Assembly (NCBI GenBank): GCA_031265595.1 | Contig: JAISCM010000109.1 | Span: 1-6,274 of the forward strand | DNA: 6,274 bases | Source: Tannerellaceae bacterium | Lineage (GTDB): Bacteria > Bacteroidota > Bacteroidia > Bacteroidales > Tannerellaceae | Reading direction: 5' to 3' | Shown here: in pieces, positions 1 to 6,274 of the stretch | How positions within the stretch are numbered: position 1 is the first letter of the stretch | Layout: each line of letters opens with the position of its first letter | Translations under genes and position numbers: made by a program | The notes under the pieces: generated by a model | Database searches by the model: none | Told to the model about the DNA's origin: nothing | Seen by the model: the letters and a program-made list of their open reading frames with translations, nothing else

Positions 1-94
1 CTAAGGTTTTCACAGGTGTGATACGAAGGTTTCACAGGTGTGATAAGAGCCTTTCACAGGTGTGTAAAGAGCCTTTCACAGGTGTGAAACGCTT
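1..94. repeat. 22-bp tandem repeat array with palindromic core
   Basis: The core TTTCACAGGTGTG occurs at 8-20, 30-42, 52-64 and 74-86, a period of exactly 22 bp. The 9-bp spacers are ATACGAAGG, ATAAGAGCC, TAAAGAGCC and AAACGCTTA, so copies 2 and 3 are closest to each other. Each core holds CACA-GG-TGTG; in the last copy the arms extend to TTTCACA-GG-TGTGAAA, a 7-bp inverted repeat. Bases 3-7 (AAGGT) match the end of the first spacer plus the start of the next unit, so the array probably continues beyond the left edge. It lies about 135 bp past the stop codon of the AraC-type gene. I do not know its function. A 22-bp step is close to two helical turns and would put the cores on one face of the DNA, which would suit a multi-site protein-binding region; an intergenic repeat family is the alternative. 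Confidence 0.9.
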
Positions 95-221
95 AATATG
101 TGGTGAGCAAAGCCGTAAATTATTGACTATAAACAACTAAAATGATGAGATAAACTGACTACTTCATCCGTTAGTTGCCGGGGCAAACTGTGCTATACCG
201 GCTACCGGTGTGCCGGGTCTG

Positions 222-1082
222 TCAGCTTTCGTAGGCTAATTGGCGGCGGAGGCGGATGGGGGTGCAGTTGAATTGTTTTTTGCAGAAGCGGGTGAAGTGG
301 CCGGCGAATTTGAAGCCAAATTCGGTGCGTATCTCGTCCAGGGTCTTGTCTGATTCGGCTAAGGAGAAATGGATGTGCTTCGCTTTTTGGTTTAGCAGCC
401 ATTGGTAGGGCGACATATTGAACTCTTCTTTGAATTGGAAGCTGAATGATCTTTTCTCGATGCCTATGCGTTGGGCCAGGCCGTCTACGTGGGGCTCTTT
501 GCGGTAGTTGCGCAATACCTGCATCCTGAAATGGGGGGATTTGCCTATTATGGGATGGAAAAAGTTGGCTACGTCTTCTTTGCTGTAGAAGGCTTTCAGG
601 ATGGTGAGTAGCTCCATTTCTTTGATGTCTTGCAGCAGCTTCTTGTTTATTTTGTGGCCGGCATAGAGGATGAGGTGGTTTACGAAGTTTTCTATCGGTT
701 CGTAGAAGGGTAGCTTGATGAAGGTATGTTCGGTCTTGGCGCAGTGGTCGAGCAGGGTGTTCATATACTCTTTGTCCAGGTGGGCGGCAGGGTTGTCGAA
801 CGTGAATAAGACCATTTGCGAATGACCCAGCGTTTTACATTTTATATCGGCAGAGACGGGGATGAATACGAACTCTTTGCTGTGGAGCTGCCTGTTCACA
901 AAGTTGTTACAACTGATTTTCAGTTTGCCTTCAAGCAAAAAGAGAATATGGTTGTACTCTTTGTTTTCGAGGCTGAAAACATGGTCTTCTTTTACTTCAT
1001 GATATTTGAATCCTGTGGGTTGGGCAAGAGAAAATATCCGTAGAGACAAAGGTTTTTTAACAGATGCTTGATGACTATTCAT
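222..1082 (-). CDS. AraC family transcriptional regulator
   Basis: This is a DNA-binding transcription factor of about 286 residues, a normal length for the AraC/XylS family. The first ~170 residues look like a cupin-type sensor fold: short beta strands such as HILFLLEGKLKISCN and KEFVFIPVSADIKC. The last ~100 residues form the paired helix-turn-helix domain: the first HTH is around VDGLAQRIGIEKRSFSFQFKEE, then MSPYQWLLNQKAKHI, and the second HTH is LDEIRTEFGFKFAGHFTRFCKK, ending in the family signature FNCTPIRLRR. The effector and target genes cannot be read from the sequence. Start choice: the frame is open back to a TTG at 1157, but those codons run through the terminator-like hairpin, so I prefer ATG at 1082 (MNSHQAS) with ATG at 1094 as the alternative; neither has a clear Shine-Dalgarno, as is usual in Bacteroidetes. 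The gene follows the large surface protein gene in the same direction and could control it or a neighbouring locus; that is inference only. Confidence 0.9.
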   Translation of the reverse strand: MNSHQASVKKPLSLRIFSLAQPTGFKYHEVKEDHVFSLENKEYNHILFLLEGKLKISCNNFVNRQLHSKEFVFIPVSADIKCKTLGHSQMVLFTFDNPAAHLDKEYMNTLLDHCAKTEHTFIKLPFYEPIENFVNHLILYAGHKINKKLLQDIKEMELLTILKAFYSKEDVANFFHPIIGKSPHFRMQVLRNYRKEPHVDGLAQRIGIEKRSFSFQFKEEFNMSPYQWLLNQKAKHIHFSLAESDKTLDEIRTEFGFKFAGHFTRFCKKQFNCTPIRLRRQLAYES

Positions 1083-1118
1083 TTCTATCAACATATAACC
1101 ATTACTTACGGATAGATT

Positions 1119-1148
1119 AAGAAAGGGCAGTTTTACCCGCCCTTTCTT
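1119..1148 (-). terminator. Hairpin after the surface protein gene, probable terminator
   Basis: AAGAAAGGGC (1119-1128) and GCCCTTTCTT (1139-1148) form a perfect 10-bp stem around a 10-nt loop. On the minus strand it begins 20 nt after the stop codon of the large gene, and its 3' arm runs into TTCTTAATCT, which is only moderately U-rich. Position and stem fit an intrinsic terminator of the surface protein gene. The weak U tract leaves room for partial read-through into the AraC-type gene, whose preferred start lies 37 nt beyond the stem. Confidence 0.6.
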
Positions 1149-1167
1149 CTTATGCAAGTAATGCAGT

Positions 1168-4100
1168 TTATTTTACAAATACTTTTTGCGTCAGGTACTC
1201 CTCACTTAGTTTTACTTTTACAATATACGTCTGCTGCCCGTCTGCCGGTATGCTGAAATAGTCTTGCCGGGTAGCGCTGCTATAAACTAACGCTCCGGTA
1301 ACGCTGTACACTTGCAGACTGCTTACGGGAGACGACGTTTGTACATATATATATCCACTGCGCGAAGACACATGAAGGCCCGTTGTACTGATCGCCTCAT
1401 TGCCCAGCCCTATGCCCGTATAATCGGAGCGCAGGCTGAAACGGTCGTTCAGTTCTATCACCTTGTCGCTTGCCGCCTTCTTTGCTACCGTAAAGGTATA
1501 GGTGGGCGTCTTCTGCAGATCGGTTTCCTTATTGTTCTGGGCATGGTCTATCAGGTACACATTATGCCCGAAGGTAGCCATCCCGCTAAATTCCAGGGTT
1601 ACAGAGCCGGCCTTACCCGTGCGCAACCCTACTGGCGTATTTTGCGAAAAGTCGCTACTTGAGTTAATCGCCAATACTTCCCTTGTGGGCGCAAAGGTAT
1701 AGACCTCCAGCGGTATCACATCTTCTTCCAACTGATAGAATAGTTTGTGCATATCCTCCTTACCATTGTAAGCGGGCGACGTACTTTCATTGTAATGCAA
1801 TACGGAATAACTTACCTGCTTATCCTGAGAAGCTTTGATACGCAGGATGTTTGTCTCCGGCGCGCCGGCGGCCCGTAGTTTATAGGGGCTGCCCTGATTT
1901 GTGTGCGTCCAGTTTGCTGTTATCGAAACCTTACCAAGAAGCGCTGTTGTCCCCTCCTTTTGAACAAAGAACGACTGTAAAGGAGGAATAAATCCACTTG
2001 GAGTCAGAGTAGGTACTGTCGTTATTTGATACCTGTTGTCAGGACTTCCAATCACACCGGCTTGCGTAAAACCGCTTGTACTTCCATCCCATATAGCATA
2101 TCCGGCATTACTTAAGTTAAGATTACCATTTAAGAACGGGGATACCTCCAAATAAGCCATATAGGGATTTACTAACTGTATCAGGGTGTTTCCGGCTACA
2201 TCATTTACCACCGTTAGCTCAGCGTAGCCGTTCTGATCGCTGTCGTCCCTGTCGATAATGAATTTATGGGCATCCTCCCCCCTTGCTAAGGGGGTGTAAT
2301 TAACACCATTTACATCTGTATAGGAAGTAGTGGCTTGCGGGAAAATAAACGACTTGCCTGCATTGGCAGCCGTACTCGTTACATTCAGGTTAAAGGCTTT
2401 CCCTTTTGACAGCAGCACGCCTAAATTTCCGAACGTAGCGGTAAAGGTATTGGCTGCTGCGGGAGCAGATCCACCCGGTTTGGCTTGCTGGAACATATTC
2501 ATATAGACGTCTCCAAATTTAGGAATGGCGCCGTCTTTGAAGTGATAGTCGCCCGAATACATGTTTTTCAATGGCGCCGACCACATCACGAAACGGTCTC
2601 TTTCATCCGCGTTCAATTTAAACTCTACCTCGGCTGTTCCATAATGCAACCAATGGATACCTGCAATCATGGCGCGGTCGCCCATTGTAATCTTAGAACA
2701 GTATGCTTCGGCAGTAAGCTCCGGATAGTTCTTTAGTCCGGCAGGAATAACTACATCCACACAACTGTTTGGGTAATAGTTTACCACAGAGGTAATGACG
2801 CTATTAGTAACTACTTTCACCCAGTTACCCGGCGTACGCCAGTCTCTGTTTATAAGGCCCGTCCATCGCATCGTTTCCAGCGCGCCGGTGTTAGGAACTA
2901 CCGTAAAGTCTATCCTTTTCAAGGGGAAGTGCTCGCCTAAGTTAGTATTGGCGATGGGTATATCCGTCTTGACGTTGAGAGGCTTAACAGAAAATGTTAC
3001 CGTAGGATTTAAACTGGAAGGCGAGAAAGAGGGATTACCGGTGGTTATCAAGGCGCCATTGCTGTCATAATATTGAAATGTTACTTCTCCTTCCGGCAGT
3101 TCTTTAATTTTCAGCTCATAAGAACCTCCTCCGTCACAAAGAAGCGTATTGGGTGTTTCCAATTCGGCTACATATATATAGATATATCCTATTAATTGCT
3201 TAGGACTAGGACTAGGATTAGGATCATCATTGCAAGTGTATTTATAGCATATCAACCCTCCCGTAGCAGGCGCTGTAAACTGTAATTTGTTATTTACAAT
3301 AGAGTAGGGTATTGTATTGCCGTCGGCAGGTGCAATAGTGAAATTATGTATCGTTTTTACATCCGGCAGGAAGTAAGTCAATATATCATTGGCCAATATA
3401 TCAAGAACGGCTGTCTCGCCCGGAAGGAGCGTATAATAATCTTTATTCAGATAGAATATAGATAGAACCGTTTCATTATCAAACCAGTGACAATCGGCAA
3501 AACTACTCTCGCTCAGACCAAATAAGTCGCCTTTATGGTTTCCTCCACTATTCGGTATCTCATCAAAACTATCATCAGCCACACGAATGAGGAATGTTTT
3601 ACTAATATCGGCCTTGAGCTTTAATGGTACTTTAATTGTTACATTCCCACCAGGATAGATCGCTACGCTGCCTACGTTTACAGAACGATATATTGTAGCT
3701 AATGAAGCTGTCTCGCCTTCATATATTTTGATAGTGGTATTTCCGTTAATGGCAGCTTCCCCTGCATTGGAAATTACAAATTGAATCGTATCGACGTCGG
3801 TAGAAGGGTTGACAGCGAGGATGAACTCCGGATTTGTAATAACGGCGTCAGCTATCTTCACTAAAGGCGCATAAACAGACTTGTCTCCACTGGGATTAAC
3901 CGAAAAATAAGGAACCTGCCCGATATTCATATTATAAATATACGTCTCGTATTTATCGCCTGCTGTCTTGTAGAAAGCGGCCTCGGGCGACAACGGATGC
4001 GGCGGGCTCGGGTCTGGGATCTGTAATTTATCAGTAACCTTCAGAGGCGAATACATGAATTGATTCCAGACCGTACGGGCCGGCGCCAGATCGGCGTTTT

Positions 4101-6274
4101 CGCCCTGTATCGCATAAAGGAAGTCGCGTGTTGACTTTTTCCCAGCCGTCGAACCGGAAGTCAGCATATCCCCCGAATAGTCTCCATCCAGGTCTACAAT
4201 CACAGGATATTCAAATCCCGTATTTGAGGTAACATTACTTTTAAATATAGTTACACTTTTATCATTATCATTCAACGATACGAACGGCTTCTTGCGGGGC
4301 TTTATGATGCGCAGGGTCGTTTCATCCCGGTAGCAAATCTCATTTTGTCCGTCGTTATCAAAGTCGAACAGGGAGATACCCGTATTAACGGATTCATCGG
4401 CATGCTCCATCATAAAGGATACTTTCAGACGGTCGAAAATGGATATGTTGGGCGTATTATCCCAGGTAAACGAGATAAGCGCACCTCTGGCCCGGGTAGC
4501 GTCTGTGGGGCCTCCCGTTCTTGGATAAGAGACAGCCATGCTGTCGGCCACATTCGGATGTACAGGATAGCCTGCCCATGAATTACCATATAAATAACAA
4601 TAGAACATCGGGCCTAACATGGATATTTCCGGCAACTTCTTCCCGTTCTGTTCTCTCCCGTCCACATCTGCGATATACATATACGAATAGGTACCGCTTG
4701 TGCCATAGTTCGACAGCGGAATATTCAGAATGGCTTTAAGCTCTACGGTTGAATTAGTAGGAACACTTGTATTCAAATGCGCATTCCAGGCTACAATCCT
4801 CAGTTTGTTGGCAGAGCCATGATCATGATACTCTTTAGCAGTCTCAGCAGCGGTACTAGTAGGATAACTTACCCCCATGTCATGGTGAAAATTGGATTCT
4901 ACATAATAAGAAGCAACGATTTCGGGTATACCGTCTCCGTCAATATCGGCTACAGCCGTCCGGCCATCTGTAAAAGCACGTACTTCTTTAGTTTTGTCGG
5001 TCTGAGTACCATTGTCTTTCAGCCAATCATACTGATCAGTCGGAAGTTTTTCCATTATGTTAAGAACGCTATAACTACTGTTACTTGGGGTGTCATAATC
5101 AAGATGGATGTTATAATAAACCTTTCCTCCGGCGCAAATCTCGTAGTGGCCATCGTCATCCAGATCATATACGGATGCAAAACCTATTTTAGAATTGCCT
5201 CTATGATCTTTATCCCATGACTCCTTTCCTTTATAATCACGGCCTACGTAGGCAGAGCCCGCAGCAGACGGGTCGTCATTTAATGTTTCATACGTTAGTA
5301 ATTTTTTTCCTGTTACCGCATCAAATATCTTATTATAAGCTAATATTTCGGCTCGTCCGTCATTATTAAAATCAACGATCTGAATAACCGGGGTTGAAAA
5401 ATTCGAATCATCCAGATCATCATCATCATTATCATTAGCAAAAGTAGTATCAAAGTAGGGCTCCCCAGCGTCGTCATACCAACTGGGATTTTTATACATA
5501 CTCCATGCCAGGGTAGTCTTATCGTAATGTATTACATAAGAATGTAATCTTTTACTGATCTTTGGATCCCCATATCTTGCGACTGCCAATATTACTTCAA
5601 CGTCTCCATCTCCGTCGGAATCAATCATAGCCATAGCGCCCGGACTACCGTGATAGCCATCATCGGTGCCACGTGGGAAGAACATCGGCACGTCGTACGT
5701 TAACAATACCTTCCCTGTTTGCCCGTTAAAGATATGTATGGCGTCTACAAGTATTTCATAGTTGGTTGCATTGCCAAGGTCGGTTTTGTTAGCTCTATTC
5801 TGGCCTAATGCTACAATCTCAGGTCTTCCATCGCCATTCAAATCGCCCACTAAAGGAATATGGTAATCATATACCTGAGCTACACTATCGGCATTAGCGA
5901 CAGTGACACCATCTATAACTGGAATTACATCCTCCGCAGCAAACGCGCCGGTTATAAATTTATATTTCGGATTAAATTCAACCGCTTTCATATTTATTTT
6001 ACAATATATATCATTCACCTCACCACCGTCATACCCGGGTAAATTCAACGTACCGCTACCTGCAAGTTTTAGGTCTATAACTTGTATACGTACTGTCGCT
6101 TCTGCTTCATACGTATGGTTGCTATTTGGCGAGGCTGTGACTTTAAAAGTAAAAGTACCTTCCCCTTTGTAAGGGGGGGAAGGTTTAGGAGTAAATGTGA
6201 CTTCAGAGCCAGATAAAGAGATACTACCATTAGGCAACAACCCGTTGCTGGGTTCTACAATTGAATAAGTCAGA
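1168..6274 (-). CDS. Giant T9SS-secreted FG-GAP beta-propeller / Ig-like surface protein (5' partial)
   Basis: At least 1,701 residues are visible and the N-terminus is missing: the frame is open to the right edge, so the TTG at 6240 is not a true start. Residues are counted here from that TTG. Order of parts: end of a cadherin-like Ig domain (up to ~56, ...GEGTFTFKVTA); FG-GAP/VCBS-type propeller (~125-735) with Asp-rich calcium-loop motifs near 132, 204, 287, 356, 428, 521, 622 and 679 (e.g. GDLNGDGRPEIV, ADIDGDGIPEIV); ARTVWNQ near 720; Pro-rich hinge DPSPPHPLSP near 742; CARDB-like domain (~800-910, FVISNAGEAAI); a second cadherin-like Ig domain (~930-1025, with YYTLLPGETAVLDILAND); a beta-rich region with WTGLINRDWRTPGNW near 1128; and a C-terminal type A T9SS sorting domain. 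In known relatives this architecture is exported across the outer membrane by T9SS and kept on the surface or released. A role in adhesion or ligand binding is inferred; the ligand is unknown. No catalytic motif was seen. Confidence 0.93.
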   Translation of the reverse strand, partial: LTYSIVEPSNGLLPNGSISLSGSEVTFTPKPSPPYKGEGTFTFKVTASPNSNHTYEAEATVRIQVIDLKLAGSGTLNLPGYDGGEVNDIYCKINMKAVEFNPKYKFITGAFAAEDVIPVIDGVTVANADSVAQVYDYHIPLVGDLNGDGRPEIVALGQNRANKTDLGNATNYEILVDAIHIFNGQTGKVLLTYDVPMFFPRGTDDGYHGSPGAMAMIDSDGDGDVEVILAVARYGDPKISKRLHSYVIHYDKTTLAWSMYKNPSWYDDAGEPYFDTTFANDNDDDDLDDSNFSTPVIQIVDFNNDGRAEILAYNKIFDAVTGKKLLTYETLNDDPSAAGSAYVGRDYKGKESWDKDHRGNSKIGFASVYDLDDDGHYEICAGGKVYYNIHLDYDTPSNSSYSVLNIMEKLPTDQYDWLKDNGTQTDKTKEVRAFTDGRTAVADIDGDGIPEIVASYYVESNFHHDMGVSYPTSTAAETAKEYHDHGSANKLRIVAWNAHLNTSVPTNSTVELKAILNIPLSNYGTSGTYSYMYIADVDGREQNGKKLPEISMLGPMFYCYLYGNSWAGYPVHPNVADSMAVSYPRTGGPTDATRARGALISFTWDNTPNISIFDRLKVSFMMEHADESVNTGISLFDFDNDGQNEICYRDETTLRIIKPRKKPFVSLNDNDKSVTIFKSNVTSNTGFEYPVIVDLDGDYSGDMLTSGSTAGKKSTRDFLYAIQGENADLAPARTVWNQFMYSPLKVTDKLQIPDPSPPHPLSPEAAFYKTAGDKYETYIYNMNIGQVPYFSVNPSGDKSVYAPLVKIADAVITNPEFILAVNPSTDVDTIQFVISNAGEAAINGNTTIKIYEGETASLATIYRSVNVGSVAIYPGGNVTIKVPLKLKADISKTFLIRVADDSFDEIPNSGGNHKGDLFGLSESSFADCHWFDNETVLSIFYLNKDYYTLLPGETAVLDILANDILTYFLPDVKTIHNFTIAPADGNTIPYSIVNNKLQFTAPATGGLICYKYTCNDDPNPSPSPKQLIGYIYIYVAELETPNTLLCDGGGSYELKIKELPEGEVTFQYYDSNGALITTGNPSFSPSSLNPTVTFSVKPLNVKTDIPIANTNLGEHFPLKRIDFTVVPNTGALETMRWTGLINRDWRTPGNWVKVVTNSVITSVVNYYPNSCVDVVIPAGLKNYPELTAEAYCSKITMGDRAMIAGIHWLHYGTAEVEFKLNADERDRFVMWSAPLKNMYSGDYHFKDGAIPKFGDVYMNMFQQAKPGGSAPAAANTFTATFGNLGVLLSKGKAFNLNVTSTAANAGKSFIFPQATTSYTDVNGVNYTPLARGEDAHKFIIDRDDSDQNGYAELTVVNDVAGNTLIQLVNPYMAYLEVSPFLNGNLNLSNAGYAIWDGSTSGFTQAGVIGSPDNRYQITTVPTLTPSGFIPPLQSFFVQKEGTTALLGKVSITANWTHTNQGSPYKLRAAGAPETNILRIKASQDKQVSYSVLHYNESTSPAYNGKEDMHKLFYQLEEDVIPLEVYTFAPTREVLAINSSSDFSQNTPVGLRTGKAGSVTLEFSGMATFGHNVYLIDHAQNNKETDLQKTPTYTFTVAKKAASDKVIELNDRFSLRSDYTGIGLGNEAISTTGLHVSSRSGYIYVQTSSPVSSLQVYSVTGALVYSSATRQDYFSIPADGQQTYIVKVKLSEEYLTQKVFVK
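1171..1397 (-). other. T9SS type A C-terminal sorting domain
   Basis: The last ~75 residues of the large protein read as a small beta-sandwich. The signature parts are SSLQVYSVTGALVYS (equivalent to the usual 'v.iyd.tGr.v' strand), then FSIPADGQQTYIVKVKL, and the terminal QKVFVK. This matches the known type A C-terminal signal, which directs cargo through the outer-membrane T9SS translocon and is usually cleaved by the PorU sortase when the cargo is attached to the surface. It is complete, with the stop codon directly after the final Lys. Confidence 0.9.
2278..2294. repeat. GC-rich palindrome B inside the surface protein gene
   Basis: CCCCCTT-GCT-AAGGGGG is a perfect 7-bp stem with a 3-nt loop. 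On the minus strand it is translated as TPLARGE, in the beta-rich region before the sorting domain (near residue 1315). Its core CCCCTT-nnn-AAGGGG is shared with palindrome A at 6157-6184, and both are read in the same phase (PPYKGEG versus TPLARGED). Confidence 0.6.
3201..3224 (-). repeat. Hexanucleotide microsatellite coding for Pro-Asn/Ser repeats
   Basis: TAGGAC, TAGGAC, TAGGAT, TAGGAT lie in exact tandem. Read on the minus strand they give alternating Pro and Asn/Ser codons (DPNPSPSPK) in a loop near the end of the second cadherin-like Ig domain. Gain or loss of a unit would change loop length by two residues without a frameshift. Confidence 0.85.
4035..5860 (-). other. FG-GAP/VCBS-type beta-propeller region
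   Basis: Eight Asp-rich loops of the type hhDxDxDGxxEhh recur every ~57-100 residues, the spacing of propeller blades with loop insertions. In protein order they are GDLNGDGRPEIV, IDSDGDGDVEVI, VDFNNDGRAEIL, YDLDDDGHYEIC, ADIDGDGIPEIV, ADVDGREQNGKKLPEIS, FDFDNDGQNEIC and VDLDGDYSGDML. Six keep the full set of calcium ligands; the sixth and eighth are altered. In integrin-like and VCBS proteins such loops bind calcium and stabilise a seven- or eight-bladed propeller used for protein or glycan binding. The blade count here is inferred from motif count only. Confidence 0.82.
5415..5436 (-). repeat. ATC/GAT triplet run coding for an Asp-rich stretch
   Basis: A run of ATC-type triplets, with one ATT interruption, is translated on the minus strand as part of FANDNDDDDLDDSN. 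The acidic stretch lies in a loop of the propeller just before the third calcium-loop motif. It could be an extra calcium-binding loop or simple slippage-derived low complexity. Confidence 0.7.
6157..6184. repeat. GC-rich palindrome A inside the surface protein gene
   Basis: ACCTTCCCC (6157-6165) and GGGGAAGGT (6176-6184) are perfect 9-bp arms. An alternative folding extends the stem through CCCCTT-TGT-AAGGGG with three bulged G. On the minus strand it is translated in frame as PSPPYKGEGT, in a loop of the first cadherin-like Ig domain. It resembles palindrome B at 2278-2294 in core sequence and reading frame. Confidence 0.65.

Noticed and set aside
1..94. CRISPR array
   Set aside because: The repeat core is only 13 bp and the spacers are 9 bp and related to each other; no cas gene is present. 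It is a simple tandem array.
197..209. ACCGG-CTA-CCGGT hairpin as terminator of the AraC-type gene
   Set aside because: The stem is only 5 bp and no U-rich tract follows on the minus strand; chance occurrence is likely.
95..221. Possible small gene or RNA between the repeat array and the AraC-type gene
   Set aside because: No coding frame with a plausible start, no tRNA-like fold and no strong promoter or terminator was found in these 127 bases.
1083..1100. TATATGTTG on the minus strand as a Bacteroidetes -7 promoter element (TAnnTTTG)
   Set aside because: It misses one T of the consensus, has no TTTG at the right upstream distance, and would place the transcript start beyond the preferred start codon.
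4777..5220. Open plus-strand frame of 147 codons opposite the large gene, and similar shorter plus-strand frames
   Set aside because: All lie opposite clearly coding sequence with recognisable domains, and their translations show no family features; they are antisense shadows.
6238..6240. TTG as start codon of the large surface protein
   Set aside because: The frame continues upstream without a stop to the window edge (IVEPSNG-LLPNGSIS...), and the start would fall inside a cadherin-like Ig domain with no signal peptide. The gene is truncated by the window.

Overview
The window looks like a piece of a Bacteroidetes genome, most likely order Bacteroidales. The main evidence is a giant secreted protein that ends in a type IX secretion system (T9SS) type A sorting domain, a system confined to this phylum. 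The base composition is intermediate and the AraC-type regulator is of a kind common in Bacteroidales. The genus cannot be fixed from the sequence.

Layout from left to right. Bases 1-94 hold an array of at least four 22-bp tandem repeats with a palindromic core; it probably runs off the left edge. Bases 95-221 carry no gene and no convincing signal. An AraC-family regulator is read on the minus strand (222 to about 1082). A GC-rich hairpin (1119-1148) lies between it and the next gene and looks like a transcription terminator. The rest of the window (1168 to the right edge, minus strand) is one continuous reading frame for a very large surface or secreted protein. Its N-terminus lies outside the window, because the frame stays open to the last base.

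The large protein reads, N to C: end of a cadherin-like Ig domain, a calcium-dependent FG-GAP/VCBS-type beta-propeller with eight Asp-rich loops, an ARxVWNQ segment and a Pro-rich hinge, a CARDB-like domain, a second cadherin-like Ig domain, a beta-rich region with the W-x-G...DW...P-x-NW motif common in T9SS cargo, and the sorting domain. This is a binding or adhesion scaffold; no catalytic domain is seen.

Both genes point the same way and the regulator is downstream of the surface protein gene. They may be functionally linked, but the hairpin between them argues against simple full co-transcription. I see no clearly new biological system. The items most worth following are the 22-bp repeat array, two similar palindromes translated in frame inside the surface protein, and two short coding microsatellites.
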